NCBI GenBank assembly: GCA_047601745.1
Contig: JASGIS010000001.1
Span: 3,534,001-3,598,000, forward strand
Direction: 5' to 3'
DNA length: 64,000 nt
Source: JAKPAM01 sp047601745
Lineage (GTDB): Bacteria; Pseudomonadota; Gammaproteobacteria; Burkholderiales; Burkholderiaceae_E
The first letter of the stretch is position 1, and each line of letters begins with the position of its first letter. The notes under the pieces are model-generated. The model was not told the origin of the DNA, ran no database searches, and worked only from the letters and a program-made list of their open reading frames with translations. Below are positions 1-8,408 of the stretch, piece after piece. Position numbers and translations under genes: made by a program.

Positions 1-843
1 GGCCTCAGCTACTACCAGGACGCCAAGCAGATCCTGCTCGACGTCGAGCGGGCCGAATCGCGCGCCCGCGGCGACACGCGCCAGGCGAAGGGGCGGCTGC
101 TGGTCGAGGTGCCGTCGGTGCTCGCGCACAATTTCCTCGCGCCGCTGCTGCCCGAGTTCCTCGAGCAGAACCCCGATCTGCAGGTCGAGCTGATGGTTTC
201 CGACCGTGCGCTGGACATCGTCGAGTACGGCATCGACGTGTCGTTGCGGATCGGCCAGCCGTCGGAGCTGGACAGCGCGGCGCGCCTGCTGGGCGCTTCG
301 CAGTCGATCGTCTGCGCGGCGCCGTCGTATCGCAGCCCGCGGCTCGGCGTGACGGTCGGGGAGGCGGGCCACCGGATGCTCGAATCGCCGAAGGATCTTT
401 GCCACGAGCAGTGCCTGATCGCGCTGCATCCGAGCGAAGGCTGGCGTCGGCGCTGGGACCTGACCCACCAGGAGAGCGGCGTGCACGCGGTGATCGAGGT
501 CAGCGGACCGCTGTCGGTCTCGAGCGCGGCGCTGCTGATCGAACTGGCGGCGCGCGGGACCGGTATCGTCAACGTGCCCGAGGTGATCGTCTCGAACGAA
601 TTGCGCGTCGGCCGTCTGGTCCAGTTGCTGCCGCAATGGCATGGCCAGGAAATGCCCGTGCATGCGCTGTACGCGCCGATCCGGCCGCTGCCGCAACGGA
701 TCTCGACGTTCCTCGATTTCCTGTCGAGCCGCGTGCGCGACCACGCGAGGCGATCGCTCGAGGAACTCCACAAGGCGCAGATGAACGAGTCCTCGCACGA
801 ACTGACCGCGATCACCGAAGCGGCCTTCAAACATCCATTGTGA
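1..843 (+). CDS. LysR-family transcriptional regulator, 5' end outside window
   Basis: The reading frame is open from the first base, so the helix-turn-helix domain lies off the left edge. What remains is a linker and the substrate-binding domain. It shows the family pattern of a GRLLVEVPS-like first strand, an FLEQNPDLQVEL segment and a VEYGIDVSLRIG segment. The GTGIVNVPE segment corresponds to the effector-pocket region of LysR proteins. The C-terminus has a polar tail of about 25 residues. The next gene begins only 8 bases after the stop codon. The effector and target genes cannot be inferred because the upstream neighbour is missing. Confidence 0.85.
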   Translation, partial: GLSYYQDAKQILLDVERAESRARGDTRQAKGRLLVEVPSVLAHNFLAPLLPEFLEQNPDLQVELMVSDRALDIVEYGIDVSLRIGQPSELDSAARLLGASQSIVCAAPSYRSPRLGVTVGEAGHRMLESPKDLCHEQCLIALHPSEGWRRRWDLTHQESGVHAVIEVSGPLSVSSAALLIELAARGTGIVNVPEVIVSNELRVGRLVQLLPQWHGQEMPVHALYAPIRPLPQRISTFLDFLSSRVRDHARRSLEELHKAQMNESSHELTAITEAAFKHPL

Positions 844-851
844 GAGAGCGG

Positions 852-1655
852 ATGAACAACGAACGGGCCGTGCGGCCTGCGGACGCGCGCCGCCGCGCGT
901 CGACGGCGTCGATGGCGTCGACGATGAGCGGCACCGGCGCGATGGCTCGCGCCTCGCGTGCGGCGATCGCGCTGTCGGTGCCGGTGCTGGCCGCGCTGCT
1001 GATCGCGTCGCCGCTGGCCGCGCGCGCGGCCGGACCGATCGTCGCGCTCGGCGCCGACGCCCGCTCGACGGTCGCCAACGACGAGATGATCGTGATCCTG
1101 TCGGTTGATCGAGACGGACCGCAGGTGGCCCCGCTGAACGAAGCGGTGCTGACCGAACTGAATGCGGCGATCGCGCAGGCGCGCCGCAGTCCGTCGGTCA
1201 AGGCCAAGCTGGCCGGCGTTTATACGAATCCGCTGTACAACAACCAGGGCAAGCCGTCCGGCTACCGCGTCGGCGGCCGGATCGAGCTCGTGTCCAACGA
1301 CTTTCCGGCGCTGTCGGCGCTGGCCGGCGATCTGGGGCAGCGCCTCAGCTTCGGCGGCGTCTCGTTCCGGCTGACGCCGCAGCGGCGCGCACAAGAGGAA
1401 CAGGCGTTGATGAAAGCGGCCGCCGACGCGTTCCGCGCGAAGGCGCAGGGTGCCGCGCGGGCGTTCGACTTCGAGTCCTACGAGATCCGGACGCTGTCGG
1501 TCGGCGGCGAGCAGCACGCGCCGCCGGTGCCCCGGATGCGGGCGATGGCGGCGCCCGCGGCCGAAGCCTTCAAGGCCGCGACGCCGGTGCCCGAGGACGG
1601 CGGCGAATCCGAGGTCGTCGTCACGATCTCGGGCGAGGTCGAACTGCGGCGCTGA
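852..1655 (+). CDS. SIMPL (DUF541) domain periplasmic protein
   Basis: A 267-residue protein of the SIMPL/DUF541 family, whose members are periplasmic or outer-membrane associated and have no agreed biochemical activity. The N-terminus carries a long basic, Ala-rich signal sequence with a hydrophobic core (SVPVLAALLIASPLAARA) ending around residue 57. The SIMPL domain follows, with a VANDEMIVILSVDRDG strand near its start and the typical TLSVGG and VTISGEVEL strands near the end. The ATG at 852 was chosen because it follows the LysR stop closely and gives a complete signal peptide. Close spacing suggests co-transcription with the regulator. Confidence 0.75.
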   Translation: MNNERAVRPADARRRASTASMASTMSGTGAMARASRAAIALSVPVLAALLIASPLAARAAGPIVALGADARSTVANDEMIVILSVDRDGPQVAPLNEAVLTELNAAIAQARRSPSVKAKLAGVYTNPLYNNQGKPSGYRVGGRIELVSNDFPALSALAGDLGQRLSFGGVSFRLTPQRRAQEEQALMKAAADAFRAKAQGAARAFDFESYEIRTLSVGGEQHAPPVPRMRAMAAPAAEAFKAATPVPEDGGESEVVVTISGEVELRR

Positions 1656-1667
1656 ACGGGCCGGCGC

Positions 1668-2069
1668 TCAGGCTCCGGGGTCGGGCTCGAAGCGCAGCGC
1701 GACGCCGTTGTTGCAATAGCGAAGGCCGGTCGGCGCCGGGCCGTCCTCGAACAGGTGGCCGTGGTGGCTGCCGCAGCGCGCGCAGTGGTACTCGACGCGC
1801 ACCATGAAGTGCGATCGGTCTTCCTTGGTTTCGAAGACGCCGGGCAGGCTCGTGTAGAAACTCGGCCAGCCGGTGCCGCTGTTGAACTTCATGTCGCTGC
1901 GGAACAGCACCTGGCCGCAGCCGGCGCACACGAAGCGACCCTTGCGCTTCTCTTCGTTGAGCGGACTGGTGAACGCGCGCTCGGTGCCTTCCTCGCGCAG
2001 CACGCAGTACTGCGTCGGCGTCAGGTCGGAGCGCCATTGCTCGTCGGTTTTTTCGATCGGTTCGGTCAT
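1668..2069 (-). CDS. msrB: Peptide-methionine (R)-S-oxide reductase MsrB
   Basis: A 133-residue single-domain MsrB that reduces methionine-R-sulfoxide in damaged proteins, with thioredoxin as usual reductant. The two structural zinc motifs are Cys48-Cys51 (CAGC) and Cys96-Cys99 (CARC). The substrate loop GTGWPSF is at about 65-71. The catalytic cysteine is Cys119 in RYCNNG, where the family usually has RYC[IV]N[SG]. There is no signal peptide, so it is cytoplasmic. It reads away from the ferredoxin gene in the same direction with a gap of about 19 bases, and the two may share a transcript. Confidence 0.95.
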   Translation of the reverse strand: MTEPIEKTDEQWRSDLTPTQYCVLREEGTERAFTSPLNEEKRKGRFVCAGCGQVLFRSDMKFNSGTGWPSFYTSLPGVFETKEDRSHFMVRVEYHCARCGSHHGHLFEDGPAPTGLRYCNNGVALRFEPDPGA

Positions 2070-2088
2070 CGCGGGCCTCCGCTTGGGA

Positions 2089-2415
2089 TCAGATCTTCAG
2101 GCGATCGACGATCTTGCCCTGCACCAGATGGCTGTCGATGATTTCGTCGAGGTCTTCCTGGTCGACATACGTGTACCAGACCGCTTCCGGATAGATCACG
2201 ATGCAAGGGCCTTCCTCGCAGCGATCCAGGCAGCCGGCGTTGTTGACGCGGACCTTGCCGGGACCGGCCAGTCCGAGCGCCTTGACGCGCTTTTTCGTGT
2301 AGTCGCGCATCTCGGCGGCCTGGTGCCGGCCGCAGCAGGGGCGCGTGTAGCCCGACGGATCGGGCTCGCGCACGTTCGTGCAGAAGAAGACGTGATGGGA
2401 ATAGTGACTGCTCAT
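2089..2415 (-). CDS. Thioredoxin-like [2Fe-2S] ferredoxin
   Basis: A 108-residue protein of the thioredoxin-like 2Fe-2S ferredoxin family. Likely cluster ligands are Cys12, Cys27 or Cys28, Cys62 and Cys66, in HVFFCTNVRE, RPCCGRH and NNAGCLDRCEEGPC. It has an acidic C-terminal half and no export signal, consistent with a cytoplasmic electron carrier. The start was placed at the ATG giving MSSHYSHHVFF rather than an in-frame start 63 bases upstream, because the fold begins directly there. Its redox partner cannot be told from the sequence. Methionine sulfoxide reduction normally uses thioredoxin, so the msrB neighbourhood is not proof of partnership. Confidence 0.85.
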   Translation of the reverse strand: MSSHYSHHVFFCTNVREPDPSGYTRPCCGRHQAAEMRDYTKKRVKALGLAGPGKVRVNNAGCLDRCEEGPCIVIYPEAVWYTYVDQEDLDEIIDSHLVQGKIVDRLKI

Positions 2416-2560
2416 CGGGGTTACCGTCGAATCGTCGGTCGATTCTCGCATAACCGCCGCCCTCGGGAGATTCACCAATGCGTCGGTCCAGGCACCGGCG
2501 TGCGTGGTCTAATGCCCGTGCCGAGCGCGCAGCGTGCTCGGATGACACGGGAGGTGATCG

Positions 2561-3007
2561 ATGTTCAAGCACATTCTGGTTCCGACGGATGGCTCCGATT
2601 TGTCCATCCATGCGCTCAGGTGGGCGCTGGGCGCCGCGCGCGACCTGGGCAACGTGCAGGTCCTGGTGCTGAACGTGCAGCCGCCGTTCATCCCGCCGAC
2701 CGTCGCCGACATTCCGGTCGCGATGGTCTATCCGCCCGACGACTACGACAAATCGGCGCAGGAGACCGCCAACGGCATCCTGCATACCGCGCAGGAGATC
2801 GCCAAGGGCTATGGCCTGACGATCGAGACGCTCTACGTGCAGCATGCGAGCCCTTACGAGGCGATCTGCGAGACGGCCGAGGCCCGCAGCTGCGACCTGA
2901 TCGTCATGGGCTCGCACGGACGCAAGACCTTCGCGAGGCTGCTGCTCGGCAGCGAGACGACCAAGGTGCTGTCGCATACCAAGGTGCCGGTGCTGATCTG
3001 CAAGTGA
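2561..3007 (+). CDS. Universal stress protein UspA family
   Basis: A 148-residue single-domain Usp protein. It begins with FKHILVPTDGSDLS, the first beta strand plus Asp of the family. It ends with the ATP-binding signature MGSHGRK, then LLLGSETTKVL and VPVLICK, so the G-2x-G-9x-G(S/T) pattern is present and nucleotide binding is likely. There is no membrane or secretion signal. Proteins of this group act in stress survival through poorly defined contacts. It stands alone between the divergent ferredoxin gene and dacB. A ribosome-binding site (GGAGGTGATCG) lies just before the ATG. Confidence 0.9.
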   Translation: MFKHILVPTDGSDLSIHALRWALGAARDLGNVQVLVLNVQPPFIPPTVADIPVAMVYPPDDYDKSAQETANGILHTAQEIAKGYGLTIETLYVQHASPYEAICETAEARSCDLIVMGSHGRKTFARLLLGSETTKVLSHTKVPVLICK

Positions 3008-3265
3008 CGCCGGTCCGCGGGTGACGCCGACCCACGGCTGGCGGCTGGCGGCAGCGGGGCGTTGCCTGCGGGGCTTCGATAGCGACGGCTTCGGCTGCGA
3101 GGCTTCGACAGCAAGGTTTCGGCGGGGGGCTTCGGCGGAGGGGGGTGACCGGCGACCGTTGTTTTGACGTCGCCGAGTCGGCCGCTCATCGCGATTTATC
3201 GCCCGCGGCGGGCGGGCGCCGCGCCGCCGCCGAACGGCTTTGATAGCATCGACCGCATCGTCGCC

Positions 3266-5050
3266 ATGCCCGAACGGGCCGAACGAGCCGTGCGCCTCCG
3301 TTACCGTCGCCTCGCATTGATCAGCGCCCTGGGCCTGGCCTGGACGCTGCCGATCGGCCTGCGCGCCGAGCCCGACGCGGGCGCCACCGGTCCGGCCTCG
3401 ATCCCGGCGACGGCGGCAACAGCGACGGCCGACGACGTCGCTTCGGCGTCGACAGCGGCATCGCCGGCCGCTCCGGCGGCACACGCGGCGCCGGCGACCG
3501 GGGCCGTCTGGTCCCCGCCGCTGCCGGCGCCGTCCGGTCCGGCGATGCCCACTTCGGCGATGCCCGGTTCGGCGTCGTCCGATTCGGCGATACCCGATTC
3601 GGCGTCGCGGGTGGCCGCCACCCGCGTCGCGGTCGCGCCCAGCCAGGCGCCGGCCCACCGGCAGCCCGCGTTCACGCCGACGCGCTGGCCCGCCGAGGTG
3701 GCGCTGCCCGCCGAACTCGCTCAGGTCCTCAGGGCCAGCGGCGTGACGCCCGAGCACGTCGGCATGATGGCGATCGAGGTATCCGAAGGCCAGGCGCTGG
3801 CCGCGTGGAATGCGCAGCAGGGCTTCAATCCGGCTTCGACGATGAAGCTGCTGACGACCTATGCCGCGTTGTCGACGCTGGGCCCCGACTACCGGTGGCG
3901 CACCCGCGCTTACCTCGGCGGCCGGCTGCAGGGCGATGTGCTGCACGGTGACCTGATCCTGAAGGGCGGCGGCGATCCGAAGCTCGTGATCGAGGACCTG
4001 ACCGCGTTCGTCGCGCAGATGCGCGCGGCGGGCCTGCGCGAGATTCGCGGCGACCTGCTGCTCGACGATTCGATCTACCTGCCCGACGGCCGTCGCGCCG
4101 AGGCCATCGACGGCGATCCGTCGCAGCCGTACAACGTGCAGCCGTACGGGCTGCTGATGAACTTCAAGGCCACGCGCCTGACGCTTCAGCCGCGCGGCAA
4201 GCGCGTCAGCCTGATGATGGATCCGCCGCTGGCCGACATCGAGATCGACAACGCGATCAAGCTGGCGCCGGGCAAGTGCCGCTACGGCGTCGGCGGCCTG
4301 CAGATCCGCGACGGCGGCAGCGATGCGCGGCCGGCGATCCTGGTCAGCGGTCCGTTCTCGCCGGCCTGCGGCGAGCAGGGGACGTTCGCGGCGGTGCTCA
4401 CGCACCGCCAGTTCATCCACTCGCTGTTCAAGGCCGCGTGGACCGCCGCCGGCGGGATCTGGCAAGGACAGACGCGGGTGATGCCGGGCGCGGCGCGCGG
4501 CAAGCCGTGGCAGGAATGGGTGTCGCCGCGCACGCTGGCCGACGTCGTGCAGGACGTCAACAAGTTCAGCAACAACGTGATGGCGCGGCAACTGCTGCTG
4601 CAGATCGCCGCCGAGCGGCACGGCGCGCCGGCCACGCTCGATCAGGCGCGGCAGGTGCTCGACGGCTGGCTGGCGTCGCGCGGCCTGCGTTTTCCGGAAC
4701 TGGTCGTCGAGAACGGTTCGGGCCTGTCGCGGATCGAACGGATCAGCCCGCAGCACCTGGCCGAACTGTTGCGCGACGTGGCGATCAGCGATATCGGCGA
4801 CATCATGCGCGGGTCGATGCCGCGGGTCGGCGTCGACGGCACGATGCGCCATCGGCTGGTCGGCCAGCCGATCGCCGGCAACGCGTGGGTCAAGACCGGC
4901 ACGCTGAACGACGTGCGCGCGGTCGCCGGCTTCGTCGATGCCGCGGGCGGCAAGCGCTACGCGGTGGCGATGATGGTCAATGGTCCGCGGGCCGAAGCCA
5001 GCCTGCGCGCGCTCGATGCGTTCCTGAGCTGGGTCTACGAGAACGGTTGA
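3266..5050 (+). CDS. dacB: D-alanyl-D-alanine carboxypeptidase/endopeptidase (PBP4 type)
   Basis: A 594-residue class C low-molecular-weight penicillin-binding protein that trims or cleaves peptidoglycan cross-links in the periplasm. All three active-site motifs are present: Ser191-x-x-Lys194 (STMK), Ser435-Asn-Asn437 (SNN) and Lys543-Thr-Gly545 (KTG). The ATG at 3266 is preferred over an in-frame start at 3164 because it leads directly into a signal peptide (LALISALGLAWTLPIGLRA). A poorly conserved Ala/Ser/Pro linker of about 100 residues follows the signal and contains four 15-bp tandem repeats. That linker makes the protein longer than E. coli DacB, which is about 480 residues. Confidence 0.93.
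   Translation: MPERAERAVRLRYRRLALISALGLAWTLPIGLRAEPDAGATGPASIPATAATATADDVASASTAASPAAPAAHAAPATGAVWSPPLPAPSGPAMPTSAMPGSASSDSAIPDSASRVAATRVAVAPSQAPAHRQPAFTPTRWPAEVALPAELAQVLRASGVTPEHVGMMAIEVSEGQALAAWNAQQGFNPASTMKLLTTYAALSTLGPDYRWRTRAYLGGRLQGDVLHGDLILKGGGDPKLVIEDLTAFVAQMRAAGLREIRGDLLLDDSIYLPDGRRAEAIDGDPSQPYNVQPYGLLMNFKATRLTLQPRGKRVSLMMDPPLADIEIDNAIKLAPGKCRYGVGGLQIRDGGSDARPAILVSGPFSPACGEQGTFAAVLTHRQFIHSLFKAAWTAAGGIWQGQTRVMPGAARGKPWQEWVSPRTLADVVQDVNKFSNNVMARQLLLQIAAERHGAPATLDQARQVLDGWLASRGLRFPELVVENGSGLSRIERISPQHLAELLRDVAISDIGDIMRGSMPRVGVDGTMRHRLVGQPIAGNAWVKTGTLNDVRAVAGFVDAAGGKRYAVAMMVNGPRAEASLRALDAFLSWVYENG
3542..3601 (+). repeat. Four 15-bp in-frame tandem repeats in dacB linker
   Basis: Four imperfect 15-bp units of the form GCGATGCCCrsTTCG encode AMPTS, AMPGS, ASSDS and AIPDS. 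They lie in the low-complexity linker between the signal peptide and the catalytic domain, so copy-number change would alter only linker length. Confidence 0.8.
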
Positions 5051-5082
5051 GCCCGGGCACCGTGCGGCTCAGGACTCGCGCC

Positions 5083-6639
5083 TCACAGGCCCAGCGCCCC
5101 CCACATCGCGTCGACCCGCGTCCGCACCTGGTCGTCCATCCGGATCGGCGTGCCCCATTCGCGCTGCGTCTCGCCCGGCCACTTGTGCGTGGCGTCGATG
5201 CCCATCTTCGAGCCCAGGCCCGAGACCGGCGAAGCGAAATCCAGGTAGTCGATCGGCGTGTGATCGACCAGCGTGGTGTCGCGTGTCGGATCGACGCGCG
5301 TGGTCAGCGCCCAGATCACGTCCTGCCAGCTACGGATGTCGACGTCGTCATCGGTGACGACGATGAATTTCGTGTACATGAACTGGCGCAGGAAGCTCCA
5401 GATCCCGAACATCACCCGCTTGGCGTGGCCCGGATATTGCTTGCGCATCGAGACGATCGCCATCCGATACGAGCAGCCTTCGGGCGGAAGGTAGAAGTCG
5501 ATGATCTCCGGAAACTGCCGGCGCAGGATCGGCACGAACACTTCGTTGAGCGCCACGCCGAGCACCGCCGGCTCGTCGGGCGGCTTGCCGGTGTACGTCG
5601 AATGATAGATCGGGCGTTCGCGCATCGTGATCCGGTCGATCGTGAAGACCGGAAACCATTCGCGTTCGTTGTAGTAGCCGGTGTGGTCGCCGTACGGGCC
5701 TTCGATCGCCATCTCGTAGCCGGTCAGCGCGGCCGGCGGCAGCGCGTCGGTCCAGCCCAGTCGCGCCGCGTTGGCCCGGGTCGCCGCCTGGTCCGGGTCC
5801 GGACGCAGGTGGCCTTCGAGCACCAGTTCGGCGCTGGCTGGCACCCGCAGATCACTGCCCAGGCAGCGGATCAGTTCGGTCTTGGCGCCGCGCAGCAGGC
5901 CGGCGAACTGGTATTCGGACAGGCTGTCGGGTACCGGCGTCACCGCGCCGAGGATCGTCGCCGGGTCGGCGCCCAGCACGGTGGCGACCGGGAACGGCTG
6001 GCCCGGATGCCGCTCGCGGAATTCGCGGAAATCCAGCGCGCCGCCGCGATGCGCGAGCCAGCGCATGATCGTCTTGTCGCGGTCGATGACCTGCTGGCGG
6101 TAGATGCCCAGGTTCTGGCGGGTCTTGCCGGGGCCGCGGGTGACGACCAGGCCCCAGGTGATCAGCGGCGCGACGTCGCCGGGCCAGCAGGTCTGCACCG
6201 GCAGCCGCCCCAGGTCGACGTCGGCGCCTTCCCAGACGATCTGCTGGCACGGCGCCGACGACAGTTCGCGCGGCGCCATGTTCAGCACCTGCCGGAACAT
6301 CGGCAGCTTGTCCCAGGCATCGCGCAGGCCCCGGGGCGGCTCGGGCTCCTTCAGCGCGGCGAGCAGTTCGCCGATCTCGCGCAGCGCCATCACCGATTCT
6401 TCGCCCATTCCCCAGGCGACCCGCTCGGGGGTGCCGAACAGGTTCGTCAGCACCGGCATGTCGTAGCCCCGCGATCCGTCGACCGGCTGCTCGAACAGCA
6501 GCGCCGGTCCGCCCGTCCGCAGGACCCGGTCCGAAATCTCGGTCATTTCCAGTCGCGGCGAGACCGGCGCGCTGATTTTCCGAAAGGCTGTCTTTGAATC
6601 CAGTAGTTTCAGGAAATCACGCAAGTCTTTGTATTTCAT
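5083..6639 (-). CDS. ubiD: UbiD-family 3-octaprenyl-4-hydroxybenzoate carboxy-lyase
   Basis: A 518-residue UbiD decarboxylase, the prenylated-FMN enzyme of ubiquinone biosynthesis that removes the ring carboxylate. It starts MKYKDLRDFLKLLDS, as usual for this family, and carries GGPALLFE, the conserved EGPYGDHTGYYNE loop and GIDATHKWPGE near the C-terminus. Length matches bacterial UbiD (about 490-520). No UbiX partner, which supplies the prenylated flavin, is in this window. The gene converges with dacB. Its start shares a promoter region with the divergent transglycosylase gene. Confidence 0.93.
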   Translation of the reverse strand: MKYKDLRDFLKLLDSKTAFRKISAPVSPRLEMTEISDRVLRTGGPALLFEQPVDGSRGYDMPVLTNLFGTPERVAWGMGEESVMALREIGELLAALKEPEPPRGLRDAWDKLPMFRQVLNMAPRELSSAPCQQIVWEGADVDLGRLPVQTCWPGDVAPLITWGLVVTRGPGKTRQNLGIYRQQVIDRDKTIMRWLAHRGGALDFREFRERHPGQPFPVATVLGADPATILGAVTPVPDSLSEYQFAGLLRGAKTELIRCLGSDLRVPASAELVLEGHLRPDPDQAATRANAARLGWTDALPPAALTGYEMAIEGPYGDHTGYYNEREWFPVFTIDRITMRERPIYHSTYTGKPPDEPAVLGVALNEVFVPILRRQFPEIIDFYLPPEGCSYRMAIVSMRKQYPGHAKRVMFGIWSFLRQFMYTKFIVVTDDDVDIRSWQDVIWALTTRVDPTRDTTLVDHTPIDYLDFASPVSGLGSKMGIDATHKWPGETQREWGTPIRMDDQVRTRVDAMWGALGL

Positions 6640-6681
6640 CTAATTCTTTTCGCCGTGGTGACGCAAGTTGCTGAAAAAACA

Positions 6682-6699
6682 GTCAAAATCGGATTTGAC
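6682..6699. promoter_or_regulatory. Inverted repeat GTCAAA-N6-TTTGAC between divergent promoters
   Basis: The perfect dyad places a TTGAC-type -35 box on each strand six bases apart. The plus-strand copy belongs to the promoter at 6695-6723. The minus-strand copy lies about 45 bases ahead of ubiD. It could be back-to-back promoters or an operator. Confidence 0.45.
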
Positions 6700-6723
6700 C
6701 GCCCGGCGATCGATCCCTAGAAT
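6695..6723 (+). promoter_or_regulatory. Sigma-70-type promoter for the lytic transglycosylase gene
   Basis: TTGACC and TAGAAT are separated by 17 bases, close to the sigma-70 consensus. Transcription would start near 6730, giving a leader of about 235 bases before the ATG at 6966. Confidence 0.6.
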
Positions 6724-6729
6724 CCCGCC

Positions 6730-6965
6730 ATCTCCACACATCGAGGCCGTGCCAGGCGGCCATCGTGCAAGCGTCAAGATGCCGTCGATGACGGCGCGGC
6801 GGGGCCGGCGAATCAGCCCTCCGCCAATCATATCCGGCGGCAGGCCCGCGCAGACGGGCGTCAGATTCCCTCCGGAACGCGAGAGGCTCCAGGCCTCGGC
6901 AGAACAAGAACAACCGATCGCCTGTCGTTTGGGCGGCCAAACGGCGTGAGCCGCAAGGAGTGTCA
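6730..6965 (+). other. Long untranslated leader with hairpin ahead of transglycosylase
   Basis: The gene-free stretch 6640-6965 contains the promoter pair and this leader. No convincing open frame with a ribosome-binding site is seen in it. A strong stem-loop lies at 6926-6943 (CGTTTGG, loop GCGG, CCAAACG), ending 12 bases before the AAGGAG ribosome-binding site at 6955-6960. It matches no riboswitch class that I recognise. Confidence 0.4.
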
Positions 6966-8318
6966 ATGCGCGACCCGCGTTGGATCGGAACGACTTTCAA
7001 TGCGTTCTCTCATCTAGTCAAGGCGGCCCGTTATACCCGACATGCCGCGATATTGAGCCTGCCGGTGGCCGGTTTGTCGGCCATGGTGCTGTGGCAGCCC
7101 CAGTTCTCGTCGCAGCCGTTTCCGACGCTGTCCGAAGTTCGCCTGCCGGTCTCGCCGGCGGACGGATCCGACGTGGCAAGCGCGATCGGCGTCGAGCCGC
7201 TCGATGCGGTCCCGCCGCTGACTGTCGCGGCGATCGATCCGGTACCGGCCAAGGCGCTGACCGAGAAAGCCCGCAAGGTGGTCGCGCCGGTTCGCGTGCC
7301 CAGCGCGTCCGGCACCCGGATGGAACTCGAGCAGCACAACCTCGCCAGCTTCATCGCCAGCCGCTACAAGGTGGCGTTCGACAATACCCAGCTGTTCGTC
7401 GACGGGGCGTACAAGGCGGCCCGCGACTACAAGCTCGATCCGTGGCTGATCCTGGCCGTGATGGCCGTCGAGTCCAGCTTCGATCCGTCGGCCGTCAGCA
7501 GCGCCGGCGCCCATGGGCTGATGCAGGTGCTGACCCGCGTCCATGCCGAGAAGTTCGCGCCGTTCGGCGGAGTGACGGCCGCTTTCGATCCGATCGCCAA
7601 CATCCGTGTCGGCGCCCGCATCCTGCACGATTACATCTCGCGCGACGGTTCGATCGAGGGCGGGCTCAAGGCCTACGTCGGCGCCGCGCTGATGAACAAC
7701 GACAACGGCTACGGCAACAAGGTGCTGGCCGAGCGCGAACGCCTGGCCGCGATCGCGCAGGGCAAGCGCCTGCCGGCCCCGTCGACGCCGAAGCTGCGCG
7801 AGCCGGCGACGCTGGTCGCCGATAACGACAGGCAGGTATCGGCGCGTGCCGCGACCTCGCCGGCCGAGGCCTCGGCCAGCGCCGCGTCGAGCGCCGGATC
7901 GGCGGCTGCGGCCGCCGCCAGCGCGGCGGCATCCGCCGGTGCGACGGCGCCTGCCGGTGCGGCAACGCCCGCCGGTTCAGCGACCGTTGTTCCGGCAACG
8001 TCCGTCAGTCCGGCAACGTCCGTCAGTTCTGCAACACCGGTCAGTTCGGCAACGTCCGCCAGTTCGGCAATACCCGGCAGTTCGTCAACACCCGTCAGTC
8101 CGGCAACACCCGTCAGTCCGGCAACACCCATCGCTTCCGCAACACCCGCCGGTTCGGCGGTGAGCGCCGCTGCGACGCCGGCTGTCGCTGCGACACCGCG
8201 CATCGGCGCGGCTCCGGCTATCGCCGTGGCTCCGGCCGCCGGCGCGGCGGGCGGCGACACCGTGGCCGGATCGGCGATGGCGGACGCCTCGACCCTTCCG
8301 CCCGGCTTCGCGCCGTGA
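6966..8318 (+). CDS. Lytic transglycosylase SLT-domain protein with repetitive tail
   Basis: A 450-residue protein whose middle is a Slt70-type lytic transglycosylase domain. It carries the catalytic glutamate in MAVESSFDP (Glu169), followed by GAHGLMQVL and the IRVGARILHDY helix. The enzyme would cleave peptidoglycan glycan strands. The N-terminus has a hydrophobic segment (residues about 25-45) acting as a signal or anchor. After about residue 280 the chain becomes an Ala/Ser/Thr/Pro tail built from hexapeptide repeats, unrelated to catalysis. The ATG at 6966 is preferred to a GTG six bases upstream because AAGGAG ends five bases before it. Confidence 0.88.
   Translation: MRDPRWIGTTFNAFSHLVKAARYTRHAAILSLPVAGLSAMVLWQPQFSSQPFPTLSEVRLPVSPADGSDVASAIGVEPLDAVPPLTVAAIDPVPAKALTEKARKVVAPVRVPSASGTRMELEQHNLASFIASRYKVAFDNTQLFVDGAYKAARDYKLDPWLILAVMAVESSFDPSAVSSAGAHGLMQVLTRVHAEKFAPFGGVTAAFDPIANIRVGARILHDYISRDGSIEGGLKAYVGAALMNNDNGYGNKVLAERERLAAIAQGKRLPAPSTPKLREPATLVADNDRQVSARAATSPAEASASAASSAGSAAAAAASAAASAGATAPAGAATPAGSATVVPATSVSPATSVSSATPVSSATSASSAIPGSSSTPVSPATPVSPATPIASATPAGSAVSAAATPAVAATPRIGAAPAIAVAPAAGAAGGDTVAGSAMADASTLPPGFAP
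7995..8156 (+). repeat. Nine 18-bp tandem repeats encoding ATxVSx hexapeptides
   Basis: Nine imperfect 18-bp units (type GCAACACCCGTCAGTCCG) encode hexapeptides such as ATSVSP, ATPVSS and ATPVSP in the tail of the transglycosylase. The unit length preserves frame. Confidence 0.9.
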
Positions 8319-8360
8319 GCGCAGCGGCCGGTCGCGGTCGCCGCGTCCGGTCCGTGCGCT

Positions 8361-8397
8361 GACGACGCGTCGTCGGCAGGCGGCGACGCTGCCGCCT
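8361..8397. terminator. GC-rich hairpins between convergent genes
   Basis: A 14-base palindrome GACGACGCGTCGTC (8361-8374) is followed by a stem-loop with arms AGGCGGC (8378-8384) and GCCGCCT (8391-8397). It sits between the converging transglycosylase and aminotransferase genes. There is no T-run, so the termination role is inferred. Confidence 0.4.
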
Positions 8398-8408
8398 CGG
8401 GGACTCTC

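Noticed and set aside
4276..6597. Long plus-strand open frame through the dacB end and opposite ubiD
   Set aside because: It is antisense to ubiD and out of frame with dacB. The translation is low-complexity Arg/Asp/Ala and lacks any motif or ribosome-binding site.
6730..6965. Riboswitch in the transglycosylase leader
   Set aside because: Hairpins are present but no known riboswitch core could be recognised by eye. I kept it as an unexplained leader only.
7995..8156. Possible CRISPR-like array
   Set aside because: The nine 18-bp units are contiguous without spacers and encode an in-frame peptide repeat.
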